Positions 42,464 to 51,616 of a DNA stretch of 64,000 nucleotides are shown here, piece after piece. A program made the translations under genes and the position numbers. The DNA is taken from positions 30,429 through 94,428 of the forward strand of contig JAEUHE010000233.1 of assembly GCA_016793885.1 (NCBI GenBank). The letters are read 5' to 3'. Numbering within the stretch: position 1 is the first letter of the stretch; each line of letters begins with the position of its first letter. Origin of the DNA: Verrucomicrobiales bacterium. Its GTDB lineage: Bacteria; Verrucomicrobiota; Verrucomicrobiia; Limisphaerales; UBA11320. Under the pieces are notes generated by a model that was given only the letters and a program-made list of their open reading frames with translations, made no database searches and was not told where the DNA came from.

Positions 42464-43558
42464 ATGTCAAAGCAGACGTCAGCTCCAGAGGAAATGGATT
42501 CAGATGCACCCGCGTTCCTGGTGGAGTTGATTCATCAGGCCCAGGCCAGCGGTGCCAGCGATATCCATCTTCACCAGGTTGGGAATCGAGCCGAGATCTC
42601 CTTTCGTGTGGACGGAGTTTTGGTGCCCCGAGGCGGGTTGGAAGGGGAGCTGGCCGAACGCGTGTTCGGGCGGATCAAGTACCTCAGCCGGCTGAAGACC
42701 TATCAGCACTCCCTGCCTCAGGATGGGCGCATCTCTCGGGAATCGGTGGGGGCCGACCAGGATCTGCGGGTTGCTACCTATCCTACGGTGACTGGGGAAA
42801 AAATCGTGCTGCGGCTCTTCCAACCACACCAGGCCGCCGGCACGCTGGACACCCTGGAGTTTCCTGAGGAGGTACGCCGCGAGCTGGAGAACGTGCTTCG
42901 CTCCCCTGGCGGACTCGTCTTGCTCACCGGACCGGCCGGCAGCGGCAAGACGACGACCATCTACGCCTGCCTGCGCTTTCTCATCTCGTTGGGCGGCCGA
43001 CAGATCATCACGATCGAGGATCCGGTGGAGCAGATCATCCCGGGGCTGATGCAAACGGAGATTCAGGAGGCCCTGGGACTGGACTTTGCGAAGGCCACCC
43101 GCCATTTGTTGCGCCAGGATCCGCAGGTGCTTGTGGTGGGAGAGATTCGCGACGAAGAGACCGCCCGGTTGGTGGTGCGGGCGGCGATGACCGGTCACTT
43201 GGTGATCTCGACCCTCCACGCCGGCTCATGCCGCGGAGTGCTCGAGCGTTTACTGGTGATGTGCCCGGATCATCACGCGGTCGTTTCCGCGCTCCTGTTG
43301 GTCCTGAACCAGCGACTTTTGCGACGTACCTGCGCTGGCTGCGCGGGACAAGGATGTCCCTCCTGCCTACAAACGGGCTATCGAGGACGCGTCCCGGCGG
43401 TGGAGTGGTTTCGCTTTCCAGCGGACGCCTCCGCCCGTCGCGGGGCTTTTGGACCGGAATCGGTTCAACCGGCGACGACCCTGCGGCAGTCGGCGGAGCT
43501 GTTGGTGGGCAGCGGCCAAACCTCGCGGGCCGAGGTGGAGCGAACTTTTGGACCATGA
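42464..43558 (+). CDS. GspE/PulE-type secretion or pilus assembly ATPase, short form
   Basis: 364 residues from the ATG at 42464. Walker A GPAGSGKT is at 156-163. The Asp box EDPVEQIIPGLMQTEI, the Walker B region VLVVGEIRDEETARL and the His box MTGHLVISTLHA are intact. A tetracysteine metal site, CAGCAGQGCPSC, lies near the C-terminus. The N-terminal docking domain of full-length GspE or PilB is missing, so it may bind its platform protein differently. First gene of a compact operon with two GspF proteins and pseudopilins. Confidence 0.92.
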   Translation: MSKQTSAPEEMDSDAPAFLVELIHQAQASGASDIHLHQVGNRAEISFRVDGVLVPRGGLEGELAERVFGRIKYLSRLKTYQHSLPQDGRISRESVGADQDLRVATYPTVTGEKIVLRLFQPHQAAGTLDTLEFPEEVRRELENVLRSPGGLVLLTGPAGSGKTTTIYACLRFLISLGGRQIITIEDPVEQIIPGLMQTEIQEALGLDFAKATRHLLRQDPQVLVVGEIRDEETARLVVRAAMTGHLVISTLHAGSCRGVLERLLVMCPDHHAVVSALLLVLNQRLLRRTCAGCAGQGCPSCLQTGYRGRVPAVEWFRFPADASARRGAFGPESVQPATTLRQSAELLVGSGQTSRAEVERTFGP

Positions 43559-43561
43559 ACC

Positions 43562-44578
43562 ATGAATCCTGAGGAGCTTTCCTTTGTAACCCAACAGCTG
43601 GCGGGGATGCTGCGATCCGGCATCCCGCTGGAGGGGGCGCTCCGGCAGCTGTCCTCGACCATGAAGTCGGGACGCCTCTGCGCCGAGCTTGAGCGGCTGG
43701 AGCAAGATCTCGCCCGAGGGCTGCCCCTGAGTGCTGCATTGGAGCAGCGCCAGCTTCCTGCGCTGTTGAAGTGTCTGCTGCGGGTTGGCCAGGCCAGCAA
43801 TGATTTGCCGGGAGTTCTCCTCTTGCTTGCCGACTACTATCGCAAGGCGGGCGACCTTATGACACGCATGAACGGTCTTCTGATCTATCCGTTGATCATT
43901 CTGATTGCCTGCCTGATTCTTTCGGCGCTGCTGGCGGCGGTCTTCACCCCGTTCATCGCGAGCGCCGAGCCGGTGGTGGGGTTCTCGACGGGACTGACGC
44001 CGGCCTCGGCGACGTTTTTGAATTTGATGCTCCTGCAGCTGTGGTTGCCCTTGATCCTGATCCTGGTCGTCTCGGGCCTGTGGGTTGCGGGGGCGCGATC
44101 GGCCAGGGTGCGCCAATGGCTGCGGTGGCGGGTGCCCGGTTTCCGCGAAGCGAGTTTCTCGCGGCTGGCCGCCGCCCTCAGCCTGATGATCTCCCGCGGC
44201 TGCCCGGTGTCCGAGGCGGTCGCGTTGCTGCAGCAGGTGGAGACGGGCTCGCGTGTGCAGGCGGAGCTGCTGCGCTGGCAGCTGCTGTTGGCGGGCGGCG
44301 TTACGCGCTTCACCGATCTCACTCGCGAAAGCCTGTTTTTTCCGCCGCTCTTTGTCTGGATCGTCGCCGGCAGCGGCGAGGATTGGGGTGCCGGGTTCCG
44401 GCGGGCGGCGGAGATTTATCATGGGCGCGCGCTGTACCGATTTGAGCTGATGCTCTACGCCGCGCTCCCGGTTTCGATTTGCTTTCTCGGCCTTTTGCTG
44501 GTGGTTCAGCTTTCGCCCCTGTACTTCGTCCTCAGCCGAGGGGTCGGCGACCTGCTGCAATCGGCCGGGGGCTTTTAA
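43562..44578 (+). CDS. GspF-type inner-membrane platform protein (first copy)
   Basis: 338 residues, 3 nt after the ATPase gene. The N-terminal T2SSF domain (LAGMLRSGIPLEGALRQLSS) is followed by a hydrophobic hairpin LLIYPLIILIACLILSALLA, and the second domain has AALSLMISRGCPVSEAVALL. It ends with a transmembrane helix. GspF proteins link the ATPase to the growing pseudopilus. A second, different GspF follows. Confidence 0.88.
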   Translation: MNPEELSFVTQQLAGMLRSGIPLEGALRQLSSTMKSGRLCAELERLEQDLARGLPLSAALEQRQLPALLKCLLRVGQASNDLPGVLLLLADYYRKAGDLMTRMNGLLIYPLIILIACLILSALLAAVFTPFIASAEPVVGFSTGLTPASATFLNLMLLQLWLPLILILVVSGLWVAGARSARVRQWLRWRVPGFREASFSRLAAALSLMISRGCPVSEAVALLQQVETGSRVQAELLRWQLLLAGGVTRFTDLTRESLFFPPLFVWIVAGSGEDWGAGFRRAAEIYHGRALYRFELMLYAALPVSICFLGLLLVVQLSPLYFVLSRGVGDLLQSAGGF

Positions 44579-44605
44579 CCATGGACCATTCATCCCTGCG
44601 AATTC

Positions 44606-45802
44606 ATGGAAATCGCTGATTATGTCGAGGCGCTGTTCGGGCCGGGGATCGCTTTGGAGGACCTGGCCCAAGCCTACGCGTACCAGTGGGCTGTTCTGCT
44701 GCTGCTGCCTTGGCTCGTGCTGGGACCTTATTTGATGTACCTGCTGCTGGGGCTGCCGCTCCGGCGCAAGGAGCGGGCGCGGCTCTTCTTGGATCTCTTG
44801 GAGCAGGGACTGAGCGAGGGCCGGACGGCGGAGGAGGTGGTCCGGTCCATCAGCGAGAGCTGCGAGCCGTTGTTCGATCCGTGGTCGGAATTTCTGCAGC
44901 CATCGCTGCGTCAAGGCGAGAGCTTGGATCGCGCTTTGGCGCACGCGCCCGGCTTCCTCCCTTCCTCCATTACCGTCCAGCTGCAAATCGGTGGCCAGGT
45001 GGGAGAGGTGCGACGCGTCATCCCAGCCTGCCGACGACTTCTAGCGGATGCTCGAAGCGAGGTGATGGCGGGTTTCAATTACTTCCTGCTCCTGACCTTC
45101 GCCCTGGTGCCCATGTCGCTCTTGGCGATTGGAACCATCCGGATTTGGGTGCTGCCGAAGCTGCGGGACATCGGCCGCGACATGGTCGATTCGCCTGGGT
45201 TGGGAACCGATCCCGCGGCCGAGTACATTCAGCCCCTGGCGGGGGTTCAGCTGGTGCTGCTTCTGCTGGTGATTCCGATGGTGCTAAGCTACCTGGTCGG
45301 CCCGGAGTTGGGTCGGCGGTTCCGGCTGGGCGGTTTGCCCTTATGGGATCTGGTGGCGGACTGGATTCCCTGGGCCCGCCAACGTATGAGGCGTGATTTC
45401 GCGTCGGGATTGGCAACCCTGCTCGACGCCGGAGTCCCCGAAGCGACGGCCGTCGCGGCCGCCGCCCGTTGTGCCGGGAATGTCCCCTTCGAACGGCGCG
45501 CACGCCGGGTCCTGCGCCAGCTGGAGCAGGGCTCTCCGCTTGGAGAGGCCTTAACTCATCTGGATCGGGCAGGAGAGCTGCGGTGGCGACTGGAGAACTC
45601 CGGAGCAGGACGTGGGAGCTTTTGCACCGCGCTCGAAGGATGGATCGAGCGCCTCGACGCGCTGGCCTTTCGGCAACAGCAGGGGCTGACACAGCTGGGG
45701 GTGTCACTGTTGCTGACCTTGAACGCCGTCTCGGTCGGGCTGATCGCCCTTTCTGTGTTCGGCTTCGTCATCCGGCTTCTGGATCTCGCGCTCCTATGGT
45801 GA
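44606..45802 (+). CDS. GspF-type inner-membrane platform protein (second copy)
   Basis: 398 residues with an N-terminal transmembrane segment (WAVLLLLPWLVLGPYLMYLL) that the first copy lacks. Two T2SSF-like domains follow, with LQIGGQVGEVRRV and FASGLATLLDAGVPEATAVA. The sequence is only distantly related to the first copy. Two unlike platform proteins in one operon suggest a heteromeric platform. It overlaps the next gene by 7 nt. Confidence 0.82.
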   Translation: MEIADYVEALFGPGIALEDLAQAYAYQWAVLLLLPWLVLGPYLMYLLLGLPLRRKERARLFLDLLEQGLSEGRTAEEVVRSISESCEPLFDPWSEFLQPSLRQGESLDRALAHAPGFLPSSITVQLQIGGQVGEVRRVIPACRRLLADARSEVMAGFNYFLLLTFALVPMSLLAIGTIRIWVLPKLRDIGRDMVDSPGLGTDPAAEYIQPLAGVQLVLLLLVIPMVLSYLVGPELGRRFRLGGLPLWDLVADWIPWARQRMRRDFASGLATLLDAGVPEATAVAAAARCAGNVPFERRARRVLRQLEQGSPLGEALTHLDRAGELRWRLENSGAGRGSFCTALEGWIERLDALAFRQQQGLTQLGVSLLLTLNAVSVGLIALSVFGFVIRLLDLALLW

Positions 45803-46194
45803 CCACGCGACGAACATCTCTTCGCAGGGCTCCTGGGCCTTCCCTCCGGGGGGGCGCGCTCATGCTGGAATTGGTGGTGGCGATGGCGATTCTGGTTCTG
45901 GCGGTCTTCCCCATCGCGTTTCAATTTTTGATCGAACAACGCATTGTGAGAGACAGCTATCGGGAGGCGGTGGTGATGGAGATCTTGGACGGAGAGGCGG
46001 AGTTCCTGCGGGCGGGCGCATGGAAGAACCTGGAACTGGGCGCGGCCGAATACCCCGTCAACGCCGAGTCGCAGGTCTCGCTCCCGCCGGGCGGGTTCTT
46101 CGTTACGCGCTCTTCCGATCGGGTCCGCCTGGATTGGAGGCCCGACCCGGGGGTCAAGCTCCGCGGTCAATCCAGGGAGTTTTTGATCCCATGA
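45796..46194 (+). CDS. Minor pseudopilin-like protein with prepilin leader
   Basis: 132 residues. The leader is RRAPGPSLRGG followed by ALMLELVVAMAILVLAVFPI, with Glu at +5 after the Gly, the prepilin peptidase and methylation site. The start overlaps the GspF gene and the stop overlaps the next gene (ATGA). The soluble part is short. Position and size fit a GspI-like minor pseudopilin. Confidence 0.75.
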   Translation: MVTTRRTSLRRAPGPSLRGGALMLELVVAMAILVLAVFPIAFQFLIEQRIVRDSYREAVVMEILDGEAEFLRAGAWKNLELGAAEYPVNAESQVSLPPGGFFVTRSSDRVRLDWRPDPGVKLRGQSREFLIP

Positions 46195-46688
46195 AGAACG
46201 AGCGCGGCGCCACGTTGATTGAGTTGCTGGTGTACATCGCCATCTTTGCGGTGGTCCTCACGTTGGCCATTTCGGCCTACCACCAGGCCGATGTGACATC
46301 GCGCGGGCTTTCCCGGAACGCCGCCGAGATCGTGCGCGCGGTTCAGGCCGGAGAGTTCTGGCGTCGGGAAGTTCGCGCGGCCGTCGGCCGACCCCGGCTC
46401 GAGGCGGCGGGGGAGGGACTTGCCGTGCTCCGTTTGCCCCTGTCGGGAGGTGAAGTTCTGTACCACTTCAAAGCCGGCCAGGTGTGGCGTCAGGATCCCA
46501 GCCAAGCGCAGCCAGTGATTTTCCTTCCGGAGGTCAAAAACTCGCAATTCTTTGCCGAGCGGCGCGGGGAGGTGGACGGCTGGCGCTGGGAGCTCGAGCT
46601 GATGTCCCGTCGCACCAATGCGGCCATCAAACCCCGGTTCACGTTTCTGGCTCCTCTCTCACCCGCGTCCGGTCGCATGCCTCCATGA
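46191..46688 (+). CDS. Minor pseudopilin-like protein (GspJ-like)
   Basis: 165 residues starting MKNERGATLIELLVYIAIFA, a textbook prepilin leader with Glu at +5. The soluble domain has SRGLSRNAAEIVRAVQAGEF and FLPEVKNSQF, compatible with GspJ. ATGA overlaps on both sides mark translational coupling through the whole pseudopilin block. Confidence 0.8.
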   Translation: MKNERGATLIELLVYIAIFAVVLTLAISAYHQADVTSRGLSRNAAEIVRAVQAGEFWRREVRAAVGRPRLEAAGEGLAVLRLPLSGGEVLYHFKAGQVWRQDPSQAQPVIFLPEVKNSQFFAERRGEVDGWRWELELMSRRTNAAIKPRFTFLAPLSPASGRMPP

Positions 46689-46939
46689 AAACCCAGAGCT
46701 CTCGGTCCCTTCGCTGTCGCCGGCACGCCTCCGCCATGATCGCGGTGTTGATGGTCCTGGCGCTCATTAGCGCGTTCAGCGTGGCCACGGCGCAACGGAT
46801 GTATTCGCTCAAGCGGGATCTCAAGCTGATTGAGCAGAAGCAGATGCTGAAGTTCCGGCCACCCCCTGGGCTGACGAACCGCGTCGAGCTCAGCCCGAAA
46901 CCTGAAGCCAAAGCGGAGACAGGTCTCCGCGCTCCATAG
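46685..46939 (+). CDS. Small single-pass membrane protein of the secretion operon
   Basis: 84 residues, overlapping the preceding stop as ATGA. One hydrophobic helix, AMIAVLMVLALISAFSVATA, is followed by a basic helical stretch (MYSLKRDLKLIEQKQMLK). It is too short for GspK and lacks a clear prepilin leader. Its position suggests an accessory subunit of the same apparatus. Confidence 0.65.
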   Translation: MKTQSSRSLRCRRHASAMIAVLMVLALISAFSVATAQRMYSLKRDLKLIEQKQMLKFRPPPGLTNRVELSPKPEAKAETGLRAP

Positions 46940-47019
46940 CACTCCGGCCGGGCGCGATTTCCGGGTTGCATCCAACGCGGCTTTGGCCTACTTGAGGGTT
47001 TGTCCAAGGAGGACAAAGG

Positions 47020-47712
47020 ATGTTTTTACCCAATCATGCCCGCGAGAGCTCTATCTCGCCGATGGCCCGTGTCCGGGGGTTTACGCTAGTTGAGCTGGTT
47101 TCGGTCTTCGCCATTCTAGCGGTGCTGGGAAGCTTGATGACGCCGGTGCTGATCTCCGCGCGAAATCGCGCTCGGGATGTCGGATGCCTCGCCAACCTCC
47201 GCGAATGGGGGCGTGCGACGTTGCTTTATGCCAACGAGCATGACGACCGTCTGCCCAAGGATGGCACCCCGAACGGAACCTCGCAGGATGGAGGGTGGTA
47301 TGTCGACCTGCCGCGCACCCTTTCTCTCCCTACGTATCATCACATGCCGTGGCGCACCAATGAATCCATCGAGCCCGCCAGGTCGCTGTGGATATGCCCC
47401 AGCAATCGACGTCGTAGTAACGGAGCGAACCTCTTTCACTACTGCCTCAACGAACATGTAAACGGGCGCGGCACCGGGCGACAAGCCGACCTGACTTCCA
47501 TTCGGCGTCCAGCCGCCACCGTGTGGATGTTCGACAACGGGAAGTTGGCGGCGGTGGCTCAGCAGAACAATGTCCACACCAACCTGCATGCGAATGGGGC
47601 TCACTTTCTCTTCTTGGACGGCCATGTTGGCCATTTTAAAAATGTGGACTATTGGGACTTTCAACGGGATCGCGGGATTACCAATCATCCCAGCCTGCGC
47701 TGGCGTCCGTAG
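47020..47712 (+). CDS. GspG-like prepilin with C-terminal H-X9-DG domain
   Basis: 230 residues. The prepilin motif VRGFTLVELVSVFAILAVLG is preceded by a 19-residue leader. The C-terminal part, HANGAHFLFLDGHVGHFK, is the H-X9-DG motif typical of the very abundant prepilin-like proteins of Planctomycetes and Verrucomicrobia. An AAGGAGGACAAAGG stretch precedes the ATG. It is 80 nt from the secretion operon and may be its major pseudopilin or an independent surface protein. Confidence 0.85.
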   Translation: MFLPNHARESSISPMARVRGFTLVELVSVFAILAVLGSLMTPVLISARNRARDVGCLANLREWGRATLLYANEHDDRLPKDGTPNGTSQDGGWYVDLPRTLSLPTYHHMPWRTNESIEPARSLWICPSNRRRSNGANLFHYCLNEHVNGRGTGRQADLTSIRRPAATVWMFDNGKLAAVAQQNNVHTNLHANGAHFLFLDGHVGHFKNVDYWDFQRDRGITNHPSLRWRP

Positions 47713-47744
47713 AAGAAAATAATCGCGCTCCACACCACGGTTAA

Positions 47745-47850
47745 TTTCTTTGAACCCTAGGGGTTCTCGGCTTCGGCATCAGGAACTCATGCGAAGAAGT
47801 GAGGATCCCCTACAACTTGTCTAGTCCCGATTCTTAGCGGCAAAGATGAG
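47745..47850. repeat. Copy of dispersed repeat family C
   Basis: TTTCTTTGAACCCTAGGGGTTC at the left and ACTTGTCTAGTCCCGATTCT with GCGGCAAAGATGA at the right match 5376-5471, with the middle diverged. It lies between the convergent GspG-like and cytochrome genes. Confidence 0.7.
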
Positions 47851-47866
47851 CCAGCGTGGGCGGCAT

Positions 47867-50545
47867 CTAATCGCCTCCGCCGGATCCTCCCATACTGTGG
47901 ATAGTTCCATGGAGTCTTCGCTGGATTGGACCACCGTCCGCACCCCGCAGGTTGATCTTGAGTTCAATGCCCCAGGCTGGAAGGAGATCCGGTACTGTCA
48001 GACGGATTGTCGTCGCGTCAGCGGAGAGGCTGGCTCGAGTGACCTTGAGCTTGTGCTCATCGATGTGTTCGGAACCATAGTTTGCGCTGCGCCGCAAAGC
48101 CCATGCCTTGACTTCGTAGTTGCTGACCTCCGTTGCTGAATCCGGTGCGAACGGGTCGCTCCACTTGATTTCGACTGTCTGTGGCTGTGTGCGCAGCGCC
48201 ACCGGCACATGAGCGGGTTTTCCAGTGGCTCGGACTCGGAAGAATCCGCCATCCCCTTGTCGGTTGCCTGCCCAGGCATACAGTCCGCAGGTGTAGAGAT
48301 GACCATTGTCCGGATGAAAACGCCCGCGCATCGTGCCCGTTGGAAAGTCGGGAAGCGGGAGTTGGCAAACCCACCCTTGCAGCTGTTCTCCCACTTTCTC
48401 ATGGGGAACGATGAAGATTCTTCCGGTTCCGTAGGAGAGGTTCAATAGAGACCCGTGAAGCGCGCCCCATCCTTTGCTGGTGACCCAGAGCAATTCGCCG
48501 GGTGAACGGTCCATCTCGTTGGTGATCCACACCAGTGGCTGCTCCATATCACTATCGGCACTGCTCACCCGATCATGGTAGCCGAAGAGGTTGCCGTAGA
48601 ATCCTCCGCGTCGCACCCAGTTGATGCGGTTTTTGGGCGTCCAGTGACCCTCCTGATCGGTGACGAAGAAGCTGCCATCGTCGTTTACGCAGACACCATT
48701 GGCCGCCCGAAAACCGTTGGCGACGATCTCGGTGCGCAGCCCGTCGCGACTCACTTTCAGGAGGGTTCCGTGGTGCGGCACCACGGCCTTCAAAGCGTGT
48801 CGCGCAGATTTGGCGTAATAGAAGTTGCCCTCGCTGTCCGTCTGCAGCCCCATGGCAAATTCATGGAAGTGTTCCGTGACCTGATGGTCGTTGTTGAAAT
48901 TCTCGATGAAGTCGATTTCCTCGTCGCCGTTCAGATCATGAAGCCGTGCGATCTGGTCCCGACAGGTGACATAGATCGTCTCGTTCACAATCCTTACCCC
49001 GAGCGGCTGAAACAGGCCCGATGTGATTCGCTTCCAGGTGAGCTGCTCCAGATCGGCATCCACGCCGCTCACGATCCAAACATCCCCGTTCCAGGTGCAG
49101 ATCGCCGCGCGTTTGCCGTCCCTGAAGAAATCAAAACCTCCGAACCTCAGCCACGAGTGCCAGGGATTGGTGGTGTCGGCTGGACTGGTCAGTTCATCGA
49201 CGGCGAATGGGCCATTCTCATTCCCGCGCTTTCCTCGGGTCGCGATAGGAGGATTCCAGCGCGGGACCCCGCCTTTGGTGAGCGGCTCGAGATCCGCCGC
49301 TGGCGCCGAGGCCGAGACCAGGGTTTGAAGTTTCGCTGCCGCGGTCGAATGCCCAATCAACAATTTGACCCGGAGGGGTGTGGCGGAGGCGGGGATCGAG
49401 AGCAGACTGAAGCCGTCCTTGCGAACGAGTTCAGCCCGGTCGCCGCCGACCATGGCTACCGCTGAGCTTTCTGGCGCGACTCGGAGCTGGAGGTCGTGGG
49501 AAGATTTCCCGATATTCAACAGCCGGGAGAAGACTGTCCCATTTTCGTTCGACTCCCGGCCGGGAAGTTCGAGGATCCGCGCGTCTCCCACGGTATAGGC
49601 GACCACGACCTTGTTGCTGTGAAGATACGTCCCTTCGAAATGCGCCCAGGTGCGAGGCAACGGCCCATAAGGTCTGTGGTCGCGACCCAGCAAGCGAGGA
49701 TCATCGAACAGTCCGGTCACTGGATTCGCCCAGCCGGGACCGACGGGGTTAACGAAAGCCTGGTCGCCTACCACAGCAGTATGGGTTCCATGGGATCCGT
49801 CGAAGGCGATTCCCTTCCAATCGACGAATCGATCGCCGGTCCAGGCGGTTGCGACCCGCATAGTATCGTGATCGTAGAGCATCCAGGCCTGGCCCTGGGA
49901 AATTCCCCCCGGGCCTTCGTCCAGGCGGATGGCGATGCCCTTGTAGGCGATGTTTCCGGGTTCGACCTGTAGCGTCCAGTACAGTGCCGGGCCAAAATCC
50001 ATGCGTAAGTACTTTGGCCCCTTCTCGAACTCCAGCATCTCGGCGGTCTTCTTGGCGGACCCAGTGCCTTTGGGCAACGAGGCAAGGTATTGGGTGGTGA
50101 TGGGAAAATAGGAGGCGGGATTGTGCGGCCGTACGAACACCTCGCGGATGTAGTGAATGGTCTCGTAGCGTTGTTCCGGTGTCAGGAACGTCCAGGCCGG
50201 CATTTGTCCGAAGCCGAGGGTCAGGGTTTGGTAGATGCTCAGCGGATCACTGCCGTTCTTGAACGGCTCCTTCCAGAACGGGCGGGAGGTTGGCAAGGAT
50301 CCAGCTTGGGTCAGGCTGCCATGGCAGGTGATGCAGATGCTCTGATAAAGCTTGGCGCCGCGCGCCAGGCTTTCTCCATTCCAGGCCTTAATGATCGCTG
50401 CGTGATCGATCCCGGGCTCGTCCCCAGGACGGGGCGAATCGGCTGCTTCCGAGCCAATCCCGGTGAGAAGGCCGAGTGCCAAACCCAGGCGACCCAAAAA
50501 CCGTGGAGGCGTCCCTTTTAAGAGTCGAAGAGCTAGCGGCATCAT
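47867..50545 (-). CDS. Exported cytochrome c / beta-propeller protein (DUF6797-like)
   Basis: 892 residues with a signal peptide ending at about residue 35. One haem site, CITCH, lies at 71-75. A large middle domain of the type found in verrucomicrobial haem-binding proteins follows (LRMDFGPALYWTLQV, MLYDHDTMRVATAWTG). Then comes an NHL/sorbosone-dehydrogenase-like propeller (AICTWNGDVWIVSGVD, GLQTDSEGNFYYAKSARHAL, RRGGFYGNLFGYHD). The family is linked by context to extracytoplasmic sugar oxidation, without a proven reaction. Its start overlaps the stop of the ThuA-like gene (ATGA). Confidence 0.82.
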   Translation of the reverse strand: MMPLALRLLKGTPPRFLGRLGLALGLLTGIGSEAADSPRPGDEPGIDHAAIIKAWNGESLARGAKLYQSICITCHGSLTQAGSLPTSRPFWKEPFKNGSDPLSIYQTLTLGFGQMPAWTFLTPEQRYETIHYIREVFVRPHNPASYFPITTQYLASLPKGTGSAKKTAEMLEFEKGPKYLRMDFGPALYWTLQVEPGNIAYKGIAIRLDEGPGGISQGQAWMLYDHDTMRVATAWTGDRFVDWKGIAFDGSHGTHTAVVGDQAFVNPVGPGWANPVTGLFDDPRLLGRDHRPYGPLPRTWAHFEGTYLHSNKVVVAYTVGDARILELPGRESNENGTVFSRLLNIGKSSHDLQLRVAPESSAVAMVGGDRAELVRKDGFSLLSIPASATPLRVKLLIGHSTAAAKLQTLVSASAPAADLEPLTKGGVPRWNPPIATRGKRGNENGPFAVDELTSPADTTNPWHSWLRFGGFDFFRDGKRAAICTWNGDVWIVSGVDADLEQLTWKRITSGLFQPLGVRIVNETIYVTCRDQIARLHDLNGDEEIDFIENFNNDHQVTEHFHEFAMGLQTDSEGNFYYAKSARHALKAVVPHHGTLLKVSRDGLRTEIVANGFRAANGVCVNDDGSFFVTDQEGHWTPKNRINWVRRGGFYGNLFGYHDRVSSADSDMEQPLVWITNEMDRSPGELLWVTSKGWGALHGSLLNLSYGTGRIFIVPHEKVGEQLQGWVCQLPLPDFPTGTMRGRFHPDNGHLYTCGLYAWAGNRQGDGGFFRVRATGKPAHVPVALRTQPQTVEIKWSDPFAPDSATEVSNYEVKAWALRRSANYGSEHIDEHKLKVTRASLSADATTIRLTVPDLLPAWGIELKINLRGADGGPIQRRLHGTIHSMGGSGGGD

Positions 50546-51468
50546 TGGGACGATTCCTTTCCTGCGAGCCAGCGCACCGCGTTATCCAGAATCTGCAGGC
50601 AGTGGGGCTGTTTGTAGACCGGGTACATTTCGTGGCCGGGACGGAAATAGAACACTCTGCCCTTGCCAAGTTTCCAAACACTCCCGCTGCGGAACCATTC
50701 TCCCGGCTGCCATCGCTCCTCGAAGACCACCTCGTCGGGGGGCGGGACGTGGAAGGGCTCGTTGTACATCTCCGTTTGAGGCACCGCAAACTCTCTGGGA
50801 ATCCCTTTTGCTATGGGGTGGTCGGGAAGCAATGCGCGCATCTGACTGGGCATCGCATCAGGTCGATAGGCAGGGAAACAGCAGTTGGGAGTCGCCAGCG
50901 TGATCTGGACCTTCCCGTCGGGCTGCTTGCGGTACCAGGCATACGGGGTGATAAAGTCGTCGTACTTGGGGGGCGTAAAGAAGTTCGCATAGCGGTTCGT
51001 TTCCACCAGAACTGCCTGTTCGCGCTCGGAAGCAGTCAAGGCGCTGAGGGCATCCTCCCGAGCCCTTTCCTTCATTGCTTCGACGAATGGAGTCGACCAA
51101 TGCGCTGAATGCAGCGCAATCAAGTTGAGCCGGCCGGCCTTGATGCGACGAACAATGTCTTGTCCGGTGGCTGTCGATATTTCCTTCTGCCGCACGTGAC
51201 CCCACCAGATCAGAACATCGCACGCATCGAGCACCGCCGATCCCAACCCTTGATCGGGGTCGGCCAGCCGCTTGGAAAGGACTTGCAGCCCGGGTTGCAA
51301 TTTGAGGTAGGTGGCGATTTCGTTTCCCAAGAAATTGGAGTATGCCAGGCGCTGCTGGGGCTGCTGCTCATCCCACACCACCACCCGGATTGGGGCTTGG
51401 TCCGCGGCCAGACTCGTATGGTTCAGCCAGAGGGAGACTGCTAGAAGGAGCGGTAGGCGGAGTGTCAT
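50542..51468 (-). CDS. ThuA-like exported protein
   Basis: 308 residues from the ATG at 51468, with signal peptide MTLRLPLLLAVSLWL. A longer frame reaches 51597 but adds no leader-like sequence. The ThuA core has IRVVVWDEQQPQQRLAYSN, DVLIWWGHVRQKEIS, LIALHSAHWSTPF and a late GKGRVFYFRPGHEMYP. ThuA proteins have a class I glutamine-amidotransferase-like fold and are common beside sugar-oxidising genes; their reaction is not settled. It is coupled to the cytochrome gene by a 4-nt overlap. Confidence 0.87.
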   Translation of the reverse strand: MTLRLPLLLAVSLWLNHTSLAADQAPIRVVVWDEQQPQQRLAYSNFLGNEIATYLKLQPGLQVLSKRLADPDQGLGSAVLDACDVLIWWGHVRQKEISTATGQDIVRRIKAGRLNLIALHSAHWSTPFVEAMKERAREDALSALTASEREQAVLVETNRYANFFTPPKYDDFITPYAWYRKQPDGKVQITLATPNCCFPAYRPDAMPSQMRALLPDHPIAKGIPREFAVPQTEMYNEPFHVPPPDEVVFEERWQPGEWFRSGSVWKLGKGRVFYFRPGHEMYPVYKQPHCLQILDNAVRWLAGKESSQ

Positions 51469-51616
51469 GGACTGGATAGTGGACCGAGTGATCGGAACCT
51501 GACAAGCGGGTAACTGAGGGGGCTGGTTCCTCGGATTTTCTGCTGGCGCTGGATCGCTTCCCCTCCTCATTGTGGTTCCATTCCTCACAGGATTCACCTG
51601 AGGCGCCGACTCAACT

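Noticed and set aside
43367..44986. Open frame of 539 codons on the minus strand, opposite the secretion ATPase and GspF genes
   Set aside because: It lies antisense to well-supported genes and is extremely rich in Gln, Arg and His, as expected from the complement of GC-rich codons. No domain is visible.
48575..49465. 296-codon plus-strand frame inside the cytochrome/propeller gene
   Set aside because: Fully antisense to a protein with clear CxxCH and propeller motifs; composition is that of a shadow frame.
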